Source: an uncultured Prevotellaceae bacterium (lineage in GTDB: Bacteria > Bacteroidota > Bacteroidia > Bacteroidales > Bacteroidaceae). Taken from it: DNA of 64,000 bases. The notes below the pieces were generated by a model. It was not told where the DNA came from. It searched no databases and worked only from the letters and a program-made list of their open reading frames with translations. The translations under genes were made by a program, and so were the position numbers. Of the stretch, positions 1-9,087 are shown piece by piece (the stretch's first letter is position 1; each line of letters begins with the position of its first letter). The stretch is taken from the NCBI GenBank assembly GCA_946185485.1, contig CAMHJQ010000001.1:155135-219134 (forward strand). The letters run 5' to 3'.

Positions 1-343
1 GACCGTTGACATAGACAGTGGAGTTCATATAGACACCGTCGAACTCGAGGAAGAATTTAAAAGTTGAGGGTTCAATTTTAAAGTGCTTGCGATACCAGCC
101 GATGCCGCCAGGCAGGGCTCCCCCACCCGCTCCACTGGGATTGCCCACATAGAAGTCGCCCTCTATGGCCCAGTCATGAGGCAGATTGAGACTTCGCCAA
201 TGACTGTCGTTGTAATCTACCTGCGACATCTGGGCAGAGTCGCCTAACATAAACAGCCAGCCAGCATCGAAATTCTGACGCTGACGGGCCTGTATGGCTG
301 TCAGTCCACACAGGACACAGACAAGACAAAGGAACCTTTTCAT
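1..343 (-). CDS. Glycoside hydrolase family 2 enzyme (beta-galactosidase-like), N-terminal part only
   Basis: The gene runs off the left edge; only the first 114 codons are present. It starts MKRFLCLVCVLCG, a signal peptide, then reads FDAGWLFMLGD, LPHDWAIEGDF and GGIGWYRKHFK. The pattern of a W..F..GD stretch, LPHDWA and GxGWYRK is the sugar-binding N-terminal domain of GH2 enzymes (beta-galactosidase, beta-mannosidase, beta-glucuronidase). The segment ends at FDGVYMNSTVYVNG, also typical of that domain. The catalytic barrel is outside the window, so substrate cannot be told. It is probably exported and acts on plant or host glycans with the esterase just downstream, 32 bp from this start on the same strand. 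Confidence 0.85.
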   Translation of the reverse strand, partial: MKRFLCLVCVLCGLTAIQARQRQNFDAGWLFMLGDSAQMSQVDYNDSHWRSLNLPHDWAIEGDFYVGNPSGAGGGALPGGIGWYRKHFKIEPSTFKFFLEFDGVYMNSTVYVNG

Positions 344-345
344 TA

Positions 346-394
346 TTTCATTTTACATTTTTCATTTTTCATCTTTCATCTTTCATCTTTCATC
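346..394. repeat. Seven-unit array of a 7-bp repeat (TTTCATY type)
   Basis: Reading from 346 in steps of seven gives tttcatt, ttacatt, tttcatt, then tttcatc four times. The array lies between the GH2 start and the esterase and runs into the esterase coding end: its last residues (KMKDER) and its stop codon at 376-378 are made of repeat units. It is the clearest member of a set of such arrays in this window. Confidence 0.85.
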
Positions 395-1677
395 TTCTTA
401 AGCCACTCCATCTGACCATAATTGGTATTCTCCGATGTCCAGTGCTCGTTGACGGGCGTTATCAGGCACTCTTTGGGTGCCGTGATGAGGTTCCACACGA
501 TATAGCTCGTAGTCGGAGGACACACATTGTCGTTGTACCCCCACGTCAGGTAAACGGGACAGGTGATGCGACGGGCGAAGTTCACCACGTCATAGTAGGC
601 CATGGTCGTCACCTTCTCGGGGGTGAGCATGTTCTTCAGGCGGTTGAAGTGTGGATAGCCACCGGCCCGGTTGTCCAGATAGCCCGCCATGTCGCTGAGG
701 GCAGGATGGTTGGCGACGCAAGCCGTCACGCGAGGGTCGAGACCAGCGGTGACGAGCGACAGGGCACCGCCCTGGCTGCCGCCCTGCACGAAGACGTTCT
801 TGCCGTCCCAGTCGGGCAGACTGCAGAGATAGTCGATAGCCCGTACACAGGCCACGTAGACATGCTTCATATAGTAGTTGTCCTTGTCGTCAAGGCCATT
901 GGTCAGGTAGCCGTTCTCATAGTCGAAGGCGGTGGTAATCTCCTTGAACTGTTCGGCCGTCATCTCGGGGTTCAGCCCGTGAATCTCCATCTCCAGACGG
1001 ATGAAGCCGTTCTTGGCATAATAGAGGTTGCGCATAGGTTCCTTGATGGTCTTGATGCCTGCTCCCGGGGGACAGAGCACCACGGGGTACTTGCCTTCCT
1101 TCTTGGGCTTCGACAGGTAGGCGTAGACGCTATGGCGCTTGTCTGTCTTGATCTTCAGCAGATACATGTCCGTCTCATCGGTACAGTAGTCGTCCACCTT
1201 CTTGCAGTCCACATGCAACGGCGTCTTGCGGGCCTCTTCCAGGTTTGCCTTCCAGAAAGCGTCAAAGTCCTTGGGGTCCTTGGTGTAGGGCTTCAGCTGT
1301 TCGGGCGAGAAGCCTACCTTTACATGGTGCTGGTACTGGCCATCGATGCTGAGGCGCAGGTCCAGGAATCCGGGCTTCTTCATCGTCCCCATGTCGATGG
1401 TGGCGCGGCCGTTTTTCAACCTCACCTTGCCGTTGGAGGTAGCGGGCATCATGTCGGGTCCAATCTCGTAGGTCACCTCGACATCCTGAGGGATGCCATA
1501 GCGGCAGAACGACACCTCGACCTTGGCATTCTCGCCTGTCTTGTAGAGCCAGTCGGCATGATTGGGCACTGTGTACCAGAGGTAGTCGGAACGGTAGGGG
1601 TAGTTCTCAGCCCAGGCTACTGCACCCATCAGCAGCAGAAGCAGGGCACTGGTTAGTTTCAAAGTAGTTTGTTTCAT
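376..1677 (-). CDS. Secreted acetyl-esterase-like alpha/beta hydrolase (acetylxylan esterase family)
   Basis: The 433-residue protein has a signal peptide (1-23, ending AWA), an Ig-like N-terminal region (about 25-125), and an alpha/beta-hydrolase of the AXE1/cephalosporin-C-deacetylase type. The nucleophile elbow is GGSQGG with Ser301; Asp383 (YNDNVCPP) and His412 (NEHW) complete the triad. Family members remove acetyl groups from xylan or other decorated sugars. The protein is likely periplasmic and strips acetyl esters so neighbouring glycosidases such as the GH2 enzyme can work. The start is fixed by the signal peptide. The C-terminus is unusual: KMKDER and the stop codon are encoded by 7-bp repeats, so the original end may have been replaced. 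Exact substrate is unknown. Confidence 0.8.
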   Translation of the reverse strand: MKQTTLKLTSALLLLLMGAVAWAENYPYRSDYLWYTVPNHADWLYKTGENAKVEVSFCRYGIPQDVEVTYEIGPDMMPATSNGKVRLKNGRATIDMGTMKKPGFLDLRLSIDGQYQHHVKVGFSPEQLKPYTKDPKDFDAFWKANLEEARKTPLHVDCKKVDDYCTDETDMYLLKIKTDKRHSVYAYLSKPKKEGKYPVVLCPPGAGIKTIKEPMRNLYYAKNGFIRLEMEIHGLNPEMTAEQFKEITTAFDYENGYLTNGLDDKDNYYMKHVYVACVRAIDYLCSLPDWDGKNVFVQGGSQGGALSLVTAGLDPRVTACVANHPALSDMAGYLDNRAGGYPHFNRLKNMLTPEKVTTMAYYDVVNFARRITCPVYLTWGYNDNVCPPTTSYIVWNLITAPKECLITPVNEHWTSENTNYGQMEWLKKMKDER

Positions 1678-1685
1678 CGTTGTAA

Positions 1686-1826
1686 GTTTGCGTTATTGAA
1701 TCATTAGCTTGTCTTCTCGACAACCACATCATGCAGCATGTCATGCAGCGGTGCGGCTTCGCCTACTGCGGCATCATCTATCTTGCCAATGGCGACGAGC
1801 GGCTGGCATATCAGAGGGTTGAGTAG
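1686..1826 (+). pseudogene. 3' relic of a GNAT N-acetyltransferase
   Basis: On the plus strand between two minus-strand genes, an open frame without a proper start reads HVMQRCGFAYCGIIYL, then NGDERLAYQRVE and a TAG stop at 1824-1826. The run 'M.RCGF.YCGIIYL..G.ER.AY' closely resembles the last beta strands of small GNAT acetyltransferases. Only about 45 codons remain; a stop at 1683-1685 closes the frame upstream and the acetyl-CoA-binding region is absent. It is read as the surviving 3' end of a gene whose front was replaced by the neighbouring esterase. The identification is from pattern only. Confidence 0.55.
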
Positions 1827-1843
1827 AGGGGGCTCTGCTCCTT

Positions 1844-4714
1844 TTACTTCAAAAAGAACTTCTTCCCGTTTCTGATGTACACTCCCGGCCGTGTGGGCGT
1901 GCCGGTAATCAGGCGCCCTTGCAGGTCGTAGCAGCCTCCGGTGGCTCGGCCGGAGCTGACGTCAGCGGCAGGGATGTCGCGGATGGCGGTCGTGGTATCG
2001 TCGTCGAAGAAGTCGATGTCCACCACCTGGTCGTCGTCCTCACCGTCAGAGATGATGACAAAGCGGGTCTTGAAACTCTGGATGTCGGTATCGGCCGTCA
2101 GGCTGAAGTAGGCTCTGTAGGCCCTCAGCGACTCCTGGTCAGTGGCGTTCACCCGGGTAAAGGAACCGTCGCTGCGCAGCAGGTAGGCATGATCCTTAGC
2201 CAACTCGGCGGCGGTCTTCTCAGACGTCATCGGCCGCCACCATCCCAGCACCGCCGAGCCGTCGGCATTGAACACCTCGTCGCCGACACTGTATAAAGAA
2301 GACATGGTGACATTCCGGGCGTCAAGCGACAGCGTGCCCTCATTCACCACGATGACGTAGGCCTGACGGGCCTTGAGGATAGGGAAGTCGTGGGTGAAGG
2401 TCAGTTCGCGTTTCTCCAGGTCAACGTTCGACAGGTGGTACACCATGAACTGGTCGGTGTAGGTCTCGGCCAGTTGCACCTCGTAGGGCAGACTGATGGT
2501 GTATGCTTTTGACTTCCACGTTCCGTCGGACTGCTTGGAGGCTGAGAGCACGCGGTCGTACTTCACATCCACCTCACCCCCTATGAGGGTCTGGATCACC
2601 ACATTGCTATTGTCTCCATCGTCTTTGATTTCGAGTGTATAGTTCTTCCAATCGTAGATGAAGTCAATATAATGGTAGCCGTTAAGCACGTATTCAGCGA
2701 TATATAGCGTATAGCCCTTTTCATAGGGGGTTGGAGCTACGACCTCGGTGCGCACGCTGGCGTCATAGGTGACCGTCTGGTGAAGCAGACGGTCGGTCAG
2801 TTCCAGTCGGCACGACTGCCTGTCGTCGGCCCAGGTCCACTTTTCGTCGTAGACGATACGGTAGCGGGCGTATGCGTGAACATCTTTTGTAGGCGTATAG
2901 TCGTCGCCGGCATCCAGCAGATTGCTATCATCCTCGATGGAATAAGTGAGGGCAGGAACCTCTGCGGGCTCTATTTGCCATCCTATGAACTCAAGGGCCT
3001 CAAGGTTTTCACAGTCTATGAGTTGTGCGGCCCTGCCCTTGCCTACCTTCTCCGTGATGTCCTGGCTGGCATCGTAGAAGATGACGGCTTTGGAGTCCGG
3101 ACGGTGGTAGGTGATGGTCCACGTACCCATCGTGTAGCCGCAGGGACAGTTCTCGACTAAGTGGTCCTCCTCCTTGTCGAGAGCACAGAACCTGCAGGTG
3201 AACTTGTGAGTGTTCTCGCCGACCACACGGTAGGTTCCCTCCCGATGGTTGCACGCTTCCACCCTGGCATACTGGCGCCAGTGGCAGGCGTCAATGCGCT
3301 CTGGATTGGTGAAGGTCTTCTCGATGGCATTCTCTGAACTGCCTGCCGACACCTTCATCGTCTCGCCCAGCGTCAGCGTGTTGCCCGCACAGTTGTCCTT
3401 GTTGCGCTCGCCGTCGCCACTGCCTATGGCACTGCCACACTTGGAGTCGGTGCCCTTGCACTTGTCGCCGGCCTTGGCCTCTATGGTGCCTCCCAGCAGC
3501 TTGATACCACCGCCCATGCAGTTGTCGCCGCCACCGATGCCGGCACCATAGCCACCGCCATAGGCCTTGACCGTGCCACCGGTGATACAGCACCACTGGC
3601 CGGGACCGTTCTCGCCGCCGCCGATGCCGGCAGCATCCTTGCCGCCAAAGGCCACTACCTCGCCGCCATAGATGTAGGTCGTAGCCCCCTGCACGTTGCA
3701 GCCGCCGCCGATGCCAGCGCCGTAACTGCCACCTTTGGCTGTCACGGTGCCGCCCTCAATGATGACGGTGTATTTTTCGGGATTCTCCGCGTCCGACTGG
3801 CACGAATTGATACGGAGTTGTTCGTAATGGCTCTCATAGGCGTTGGGAGGACAACTACCGCTGCCGATGCCGGCGGCACGATGGCCACCCGTAGCCGACA
3901 GAACGCCGCCATAGATATGCGTACGGCCCAGCGAGCCGCCTACCCCCTTGATATTCGCCTCTATCCATTTGTAACAGCCTCCGCCACCCAGACCGGCAGC
4001 CAGCTCACCGCCTGTGGCAGCCACCCAGCCGCCATACTGCGTGTACTCCAGACCGCGCAAGCCCTTATCTTCGTAGCCACAGCCGCCACCGATGCCGGCA
4101 CCGCCCTCACCACCGATAGCCGTGATGGAGCCTCCGTAGACAATCATTACGCCCGAGTGGACGCGCTGTTCCCAAGTTGATTTGTACGAGCCCTCCCAGC
4201 CGGCCCCGATGCCGGCGGCACGCTTGGCTCCCTGTACGGCAAACACACCGCCATGAACCACCAAATGTCCCATGAGGCTTTCGGCTGTGCTGCCGATGCC
4301 GGCAACGCCCTCGCTGGTGCTGTTCACCGTCACGTGGCCTTGCCGGGCGTTGTCGTCTGACTGTGAGTAGACGTAGAGCGTCCTGTTGTGAATCCTGTCA
4401 CCGAGGTCCTGATAGGAGCGACGCTCAAGTTTGATGTTATGACAGTTCAGCTGGCATCCGTCGGTCAGTATCAGATGCACATCCATACCCTCGATGGTCA
4501 GCGTGCCCAGCGTCAGCTCGCCCTCCACGTAGTACCAGCCGCTCTGCAGCGTAGGGTTGCTGGTGGTCACCTTCGTGGCGTCAGCACTCTTCGTCACAGC
4601 CTTAACGGCTTTGCTCCCTTCGTCCCACGACCGTTCTATGTAGGTCACACTGTCGGCCCAGGCGTACTGCCAAATGCCAAGGGACAGAATCAGTGTCAAT
4701 AATCCCTTTCTCAT
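1844..4714 (-). CDS. Large exported glycine-rich repeat protein with Prevotella-type sorting tail
   Basis: The 956-residue protein has a signal peptide (MRKGLLTLILSLG ... AWA). From about residue 90 to 470 it repeats a unit of roughly 35-45 residues with the core GGxAAGIGGG and GGTVTAxGG, likely stacking as a parallel beta-solenoid. A cysteine-containing segment (CRFC, CPCGY) and Ig-like domains follow. The tail reads CYDLQGRLITG, PGVYIRNGKKFFLK, the presumed secretion/sorting signal. The function is not known; such repeats occur in surface proteins. ATG at 4714 is chosen over an in-frame ATG at 4795 because the promoter at 4793-4823 puts the transcript start downstream of 4795. The gene appears monocistronic. 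Confidence 0.8.
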   Translation of the reverse strand: MRKGLLTLILSLGIWQYAWADSVTYIERSWDEGSKAVKAVTKSADATKVTTSNPTLQSGWYYVEGELTLGTLTIEGMDVHLILTDGCQLNCHNIKLERRSYQDLGDRIHNRTLYVYSQSDDNARQGHVTVNSTSEGVAGIGSTAESLMGHLVVHGGVFAVQGAKRAAGIGAGWEGSYKSTWEQRVHSGVMIVYGGSITAIGGEGGAGIGGGCGYEDKGLRGLEYTQYGGWVAATGGELAAGLGGGGCYKWIEANIKGVGGSLGRTHIYGGVLSATGGHRAAGIGSGSCPPNAYESHYEQLRINSCQSDAENPEKYTVIIEGGTVTAKGGSYGAGIGGGCNVQGATTYIYGGEVVAFGGKDAAGIGGGENGPGQWCCITGGTVKAYGGGYGAGIGGGDNCMGGGIKLLGGTIEAKAGDKCKGTDSKCGSAIGSGDGERNKDNCAGNTLTLGETMKVSAGSSENAIEKTFTNPERIDACHWRQYARVEACNHREGTYRVVGENTHKFTCRFCALDKEEDHLVENCPCGYTMGTWTITYHRPDSKAVIFYDASQDITEKVGKGRAAQLIDCENLEALEFIGWQIEPAEVPALTYSIEDDSNLLDAGDDYTPTKDVHAYARYRIVYDEKWTWADDRQSCRLELTDRLLHQTVTYDASVRTEVVAPTPYEKGYTLYIAEYVLNGYHYIDFIYDWKNYTLEIKDDGDNSNVVIQTLIGGEVDVKYDRVLSASKQSDGTWKSKAYTISLPYEVQLAETYTDQFMVYHLSNVDLEKRELTFTHDFPILKARQAYVIVVNEGTLSLDARNVTMSSLYSVGDEVFNADGSAVLGWWRPMTSEKTAAELAKDHAYLLRSDGSFTRVNATDQESLRAYRAYFSLTADTDIQSFKTRFVIISDGEDDDQVVDIDFFDDDTTTAIRDIPAADVSSGRATGGCYDLQGRLITGTPTRPGVYIRNGKKFFLK

Positions 4715-4792
4715 TTCTCTTTTCTGCTTATTCCTTTTAGTAACTCCTGTCCCTGGAGCTGTACTCCCCGGTGACAGTCGAAAAATATGCTG

Positions 4793-4823
4793 CAAAGGTA
4801 CTACTTTTTATTAATTCAACAAA
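4793..4823 (-). promoter_or_regulatory. Bacteroidota promoter of the glycine-rich protein
   Basis: On the minus strand TTTG (4820-4823) is followed after 19 bp by TACCTTTG (4793-4800), a full match to the Bacteroidota -33/-7 consensus. It leaves a leader of about 70 bases before the ATG at 4714. Confidence 0.8.
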
Positions 4824-4990
4824 TAATTTCTTAGGAAAATTTGGAGGCCGTTCTCTTGCAGGTTTTGAAATAATTCTTATCCCTGCATCAGGATGGAAAG
4901 GGAATTTGTGAACTGCGAGCTGTTTGCGAATATTTTCGTAACTTTGCGCTTCGATAAGGTGACTGTGTCCAACGAGATTTTACGAACTTA

Positions 4991-5143
4991 TCATATTCCC
5001 CGCTCGGCCCAGTCACCTCTATCTAGATAGCGATAACCAATGGCTTCGGCAATGTGCATGGACTCTACCTTTTCTGAACCGGCAAGGTCGGCGATGGTAC
5101 GGGCGACCTTCAGGATGCGGCTGTAGGTACGGGCAGAGTGTTT
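4991..5143 (-). pseudogene. Second, diverged copy of the comM 3' end
   Basis: The minus strand reads [18 protein letters not shown], then [19 protein letters not shown] and a TGA stop. This matches the last 50 residues of the intact ComM at 14911-16476 ([18 protein letters not shown] ... [19 protein letters not shown]) with few changes. The DNA differs at many synonymous positions. Upstream the frame meets a stop and similarity ends near 5143. Both copies point the same way and bracket the pectin module (5144-14910). The stretch 4801-5288 has no intact gene; besides this relic it holds the promoter at 4793-4823, a TAACTTTG at 4939-4946 with no clear target, and the operator below. Confidence 0.9.
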
Positions 5144-5187
5144 AATCCATCGTTAAAGGTGGAAATAGTAGTGGATTTTTGTACAAT

Positions 5188-5252
5188 CGTACTATTTTTG
5201 ATTCAATACGTACTATAATACACCTTCTTTTTTGTAATTGTCTGTTCTTTTG
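5188..5252 (+). promoter_or_regulatory. Probable AraC-type operator and promoter of the GH95-pectinesterase operon
   Basis: The 8-mer CGTACTAT occurs at 5188-5195 and again at 5209-5216, exactly 21 bp apart in the same orientation, the spacing expected for AraC-type proteins binding two turns of the helix. TTCTTTTG at 5245-5252 is one base from the -7 consensus, with no TTTG box at -33, as expected of an activator-dependent promoter. The regulator at 12507-14888 is the natural candidate to bind here. Confidence 0.6.
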
Positions 5253-5288
5253 CAGCCGAAAATCAATAATCTACAAAACAAGAAAAAG

Positions 5289-8200
5289 ATGAAACTAAAA
5301 CAAATGATGAGAAGAGCGCATCGGATGTTGGCACTGCTGACATTGCTCTTGTGCACGATGAAGGTTGCCGCTACGCAGACAGTGGTGGCCCATTGGGAGT
5401 TTACAACAGGTTACGATGTGGAGAAGAGTGGTACCACCGCCATCTACACCCCCAACACGTTAGGGTGGTCGGCGCTGGCCAATACGAAGTGGACGTCGCT
5501 GCAGCCCTATTTTCTGCCCAATGAATGTGCGTTGGTGCCTGAGGAATGTAAGGTTACCGTCCATACCAGCGACGGCAAGTGGCAGGTGTGTACCAGTGGT
5601 TCTGCCCCCAATTACCACCTGCGCCTGAATACGGCCTCTATCGACAAGTTCACGGCTAAGAGCGACTACACGGACGGCTCGAAGCACGACCAGTATTTTG
5701 AGGTGTCGATGCCTACGACATCGCTGAGCAACCTGAAGCTGAACTTCGCCATCGGCGACGGCAGCAGTTCGAGCACAAAGTTTGGAGTTGTCTACTCCGT
5801 TGATGGTGGCCAGACTTGGACCGTACTTGACGACTATACCGCTGGTGCCCACTGGAATACATGGGTTGATGCCAATTACAATCTGAATGCCGACAACAAG
5901 GAACAGCTCATCGTCCGTATGCTCATCCAGAGTGCCACGAAGACCAGCAACTATAATCTGAAATATGTCAACATTCTGGCAGAGGACACACAGGCTCCCA
6001 AGTTGCAGAGCGTCACCCCGGCAAATGGTGATACAGGAGTGTTGCCTACGGGTAAGGTCGTCATACTCTTCAACGAGGGCGTGCAGATGAAGTCGGGTGC
6101 CAAAGCCACGCTGACTAACAACAGCACACAGTCAAGTCAGATCCTCACACCTGTCATTAATATTAATAAGGTTTCGTTTGCGTATGCCGACCTCGATCTG
6201 AGTACCTCTTATACCCTCACGCTGCCTGCCAACTCACTTTCCGACATGGCTGGCAATGCTTACGACGGAGCAATAGTTATTACCTTCACTACTGGTGACA
6301 CACGCCCAGTTCCACCTCCAGTGCTTGACAGCCACAACCGGTTGTGGTATCACCGTCCCGCCGCTTACTGGGAAGAGGCACTGCCTCTGGGCAACGGCCG
6401 ACTGGGAGTTATGGTCAGCGGCAGTGTGGCTAAGGACACGTTGCAGCTGAACGAGGACACCTTCTGGGGACAGTCGCCCAACAAGAACTATAATGCCAAT
6501 GCCAAGAACGTGTTGGCACAGGTGCAGCAGCTCATTTTCAATAAGGACTATGCCGCAGCCCAGAAACTGGCTATCCCCAACTGGATGTCGCAAGCCTCAC
6601 ACGGTGCACAGTATCAGGCAGCCGGCTGCGTATTGGTGGGCTTCCCCGGTCACCGCTTCGATGACGAGGAGCTGGGACAGGCCGCTGTGCTCAATGGTTC
6701 TCCCATTGAATTAAAAGATGCACAGGGCTACGTCCGTTCCCTCGATATGAACAATGCTACCGCCGTTACCACCTACGTCGTGAACGGTGTCACCTATACC
6801 CGTACTGTCTTCACCTCGTTCGAGGACAATGTCACCGTGATGCGCATTGAGGCTTCAGAGGCTGGCAAACTGAACTTCAACGTCTGCTTTGCAGCCCCCA
6901 GCAAGACCAACATGGAGAAGTTGGGCATCAACAAGATAACCGCTGACGGCATGATTGAGGCATCGCTCATTCCTGCCCGCGACCAATCGGAAAACGTCAA
7001 CAACAAACTACTATGCTATACATTTATTAAGGTGATGAACGACGGCGGCACGCAGGCCAGTGTGCTCAACGGTTTTCCCGTTGAGACCCGTGGCATCGTA
7101 GCTGGACAGACAAAAGCCCCCGCCATTGAGGTCTGTGATGCCACGTCGGCCACCATCATCATCTCGTCGGCCACCAATTTTGAGCGTTACGACGACATCA
7201 GCGGCAATGCCGAGGCAAAGGCCTTGGGTTATATGACCGCCTATCTCAACAAACAGAAAGACTATGCTACCACGCTGGCTGACCATACCGCCCGCTATCA
7301 GGAGCAGTTCGGTCGCGTCAGCCTCGACCTGGGTACGAACGCTGAGCGGGAATCGAAGGATACCGAAACACGCATCAAGGAGTTCCGCTCCGTGGGAGGC
7401 AACGACCCAGGGCTGATAGCCAACTACTTCCAGTTTGGCCGTTACCTGCTCATCTCCTCCTCACAGCCTGGCACCCAGCCCGCCAACCTGCAGGGCATTT
7501 GGAACCCCAACGCCCGCCAGTATCCGGCATGGGACTCGAAGTATACGTCGAATATCAACGTCGAGATGAACTACTGGCCCGCCGAGGTGGCTAACCTCTC
7601 GGAGTGTCACAACCCGTTCATTGAGATGGTGAAGGATGTCAGCATCACGGGGGCTGAGACGGCTCAGCAGATGTATGGTGCCCGTGGCTGGACGCTACAC
7701 CACAATACTGACCTCTGGCGTACCACTGGTGCCGTGGACAACGGTTCTGTGGGGGTATGGCCTACCTGTAATGCTTGGTTCTGCTCGCACCTGTGGGAGA
7801 AATACCTCTTCTCTGGTGACCAGCAGTATCTGGCCGAGGTGTACCCCGTGCTGAAGGGATGTGCTCAGTTCTTCCAGGATTTTCTGGTGAAAGACCCCAA
7901 TACGGGCTACATGGTGGTATGTCCCAGCAATTCTCCTGAGAACCATCCGGGCATTGGCAGCTATACCGATGACAACGGTAAGAACATGAACTGCGCCCTC
8001 TTCGGTGGTGTGGCTATGGATAATCAAATGGTCTATGATGTATTGAAGAACACTGCAGAGGCTGCCCGCATCTTAGGAACCGATGCCGAACTGGCCGACC
8101 AACTGGATGCGCTGAAGGCGCAACTGACTCCCTATAAGATTGGTAAGTATGGACAGATACAGGAATGGCAGGAGGACTGGGACAAGGAAAACAACTCACA

Positions 8201-9059
8201 CCGTCACCTGTCGCACCTCTGGGGCGCCTACCCAGGCAACCAAGTGTCTCCCTTCACGAATCCCACCGTCTATCAGGCCGTACATAAGTCGCTCGTGGGC
8301 CGTGGCGATGCTGCCCGTGGCTGGTCGATGGGCTGGAAGGTATGCCAATGGGCCCGTATGCTTGACGGCGACCATGCGCTGACTATCATCAAGAACCAGT
8401 TGCGCCTGATGGACCCGAACGCTACTATGAACGATGCCGACGGAGGTACATACGCCAACATGTTCGATGCCCACGCTCCGTTCCAGATTGACGGAAACTT
8501 CGGGTGCTGTGCCGGTATCGCTGAGATGCTGTTGCAGAGTCACGCCGGCTTCATTCATCTGCTGCCAGCCCTGCCGAAAGCATGGGCCGATGGCGAGGTG
8601 AAGGGACTGCGCGCCCGTGGCGGATTTGAGGTCACCGACATGCAGTGGAAGGACGGCAAGGTGGTCAGCCTGAAGGTGAAGTCGACGCTGGGCGGCAACC
8701 TGCGCCTGCGCACCGCTAACGCCCTGAAGACGGCCAACGGCACGGCACTGGCTACAGCCACCGGCGACAACAGCAACCCGCTGATGCAGCCCTACCTGAT
8801 GCCAGACCCCATCGTGGCTGATCCCTCGAAGATTCCCGCCACTAAATTGCCAGAAACTTACCTGTATGACATTCCCACCACCGTGGGACAGGAAATAGAG
8901 CTGATTGACCTTGATGGCACTACTGCCATTCAGGAGGTGTTAAGCGCCGAACAGCAGCGACCCACGACGGATGTCGCCTATGCCCTGGACGGCCGTCGCG
9001 TCAGCAACAGCTATAAAGGGCTGGTCGTTGTGGGCGGTCGGAAATACGTTCGCAATTAA
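5289..9059 (+). CDS. GH95 glycosidase (alpha-L-fucosidase or alpha-L-galactosidase), multidomain, exported
   Basis: The 1256-residue protein has a signal peptide, an N-terminal jelly-roll-like region (about 30-230), an Ig-like SbsA/Big_5 domain (about 233-335) and a GH95 catalytic region (about 346-1110). Family landmarks are [32 protein letters not shown] (755-766), CPSNSPEN (878-885) and IDGNFG (1067-1072); in bifidobacterial AfcA, Asn/Asp/Glu residues in such motifs form the inverting active site. The tail ALDGRR ... [10 protein letters not shown] resembles the sorting domain. ATG 5289 begins the signal peptide; an upstream in-frame ATG at 5238 lies at the -7 element and is rejected. The pectinesterase follows 28 bp later, so the substrate may be a fucose- or L-galactose-bearing pectin or xyloglucan side chain; this is inferred. 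Confidence 0.9.
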   Translation: MKLKQMMRRAHRMLALLTLLLCTMKVAATQTVVAHWEFTTGYDVEKSGTTAIYTPNTLGWSALANTKWTSLQPYFLPNECALVPEECKVTVHTSDGKWQVCTSGSAPNYHLRLNTASIDKFTAKSDYTDGSKHDQYFEVSMPTTSLSNLKLNFAIGDGSSSSTKFGVVYSVDGGQTWTVLDDYTAGAHWNTWVDANYNLNADNKEQLIVRMLIQSATKTSNYNLKYVNILAEDTQAPKLQSVTPANGDTGVLPTGKVVILFNEGVQMKSGAKATLTNNSTQSSQILTPVININKVSFAYADLDLSTSYTLTLPANSLSDMAGNAYDGAIVITFTTGDTRPVPPPVLDSHNRLWYHRPAAYWEEALPLGNGRLGVMVSGSVAKDTLQLNEDTFWGQSPNKNYNANAKNVLAQVQQLIFNKDYAAAQKLAIPNWMSQASHGAQYQAAGCVLVGFPGHRFDDEELGQAAVLNGSPIELKDAQGYVRSLDMNNATAVTTYVVNGVTYTRTVFTSFEDNVTVMRIEASEAGKLNFNVCFAAPSKTNMEKLGINKITADGMIEASLIPARDQSENVNNKLLCYTFIKVMNDGGTQASVLNGFPVETRGIVAGQTKAPAIEVCDATSATIIISSATNFERYDDISGNAEAKALGYMTAYLNKQKDYATTLADHTARYQEQFGRVSLDLGTNAERESKDTETRIKEFRSVGGNDPGLIANYFQFGRYLLISSSQPGTQPANLQGIWNPNARQYPAWDSKYTSNINVEMNYWPAEVANLSECHNPFIEMVKDVSITGAETAQQMYGARGWTLHHNTDLWRTTGAVDNGSVGVWPTCNAWFCSHLWEKYLFSGDQQYLAEVYPVLKGCAQFFQDFLVKDPNTGYMVVCPSNSPENHPGIGSYTDDNGKNMNCALFGGVAMDNQMVYDVLKNTAEAARILGTDAELADQLDALKAQLTPYKIGKYGQIQEWQEDWDKENNSHRHLSHLWGAYPGNQVSPFTNPTVYQAVHKSLVGRGDAARGWSMGWKVCQWARMLDGDHALTIIKNQLRLMDPNATMNDADGGTYANMFDAHAPFQIDGNFGCCAGIAEMLLQSHAGFIHLLPALPKAWADGEVKGLRARGGFEVTDMQWKDGKVVSLKVKSTLGGNLRLRTANALKTANGTALATATGDNSNPLMQPYLMPDPIVADPSKIPATKLPETYLYDIPTTVGQEIELIDLDGTTAIQEVLSAEQQRPTTDVAYALDGRRVSNSYKGLVVVGGRKYVRN

Positions 9060-9087
9060 GTAAAACACTATAACCAAACTAAATACA

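Noticed and set aside
5176..5200. TTTTTG and TATTTTTG as the GH95 promoter
   Set aside because: The two boxes are only 11 bp apart instead of 19-21; the activator-type arrangement with the -7 at 5245 explains the region better.
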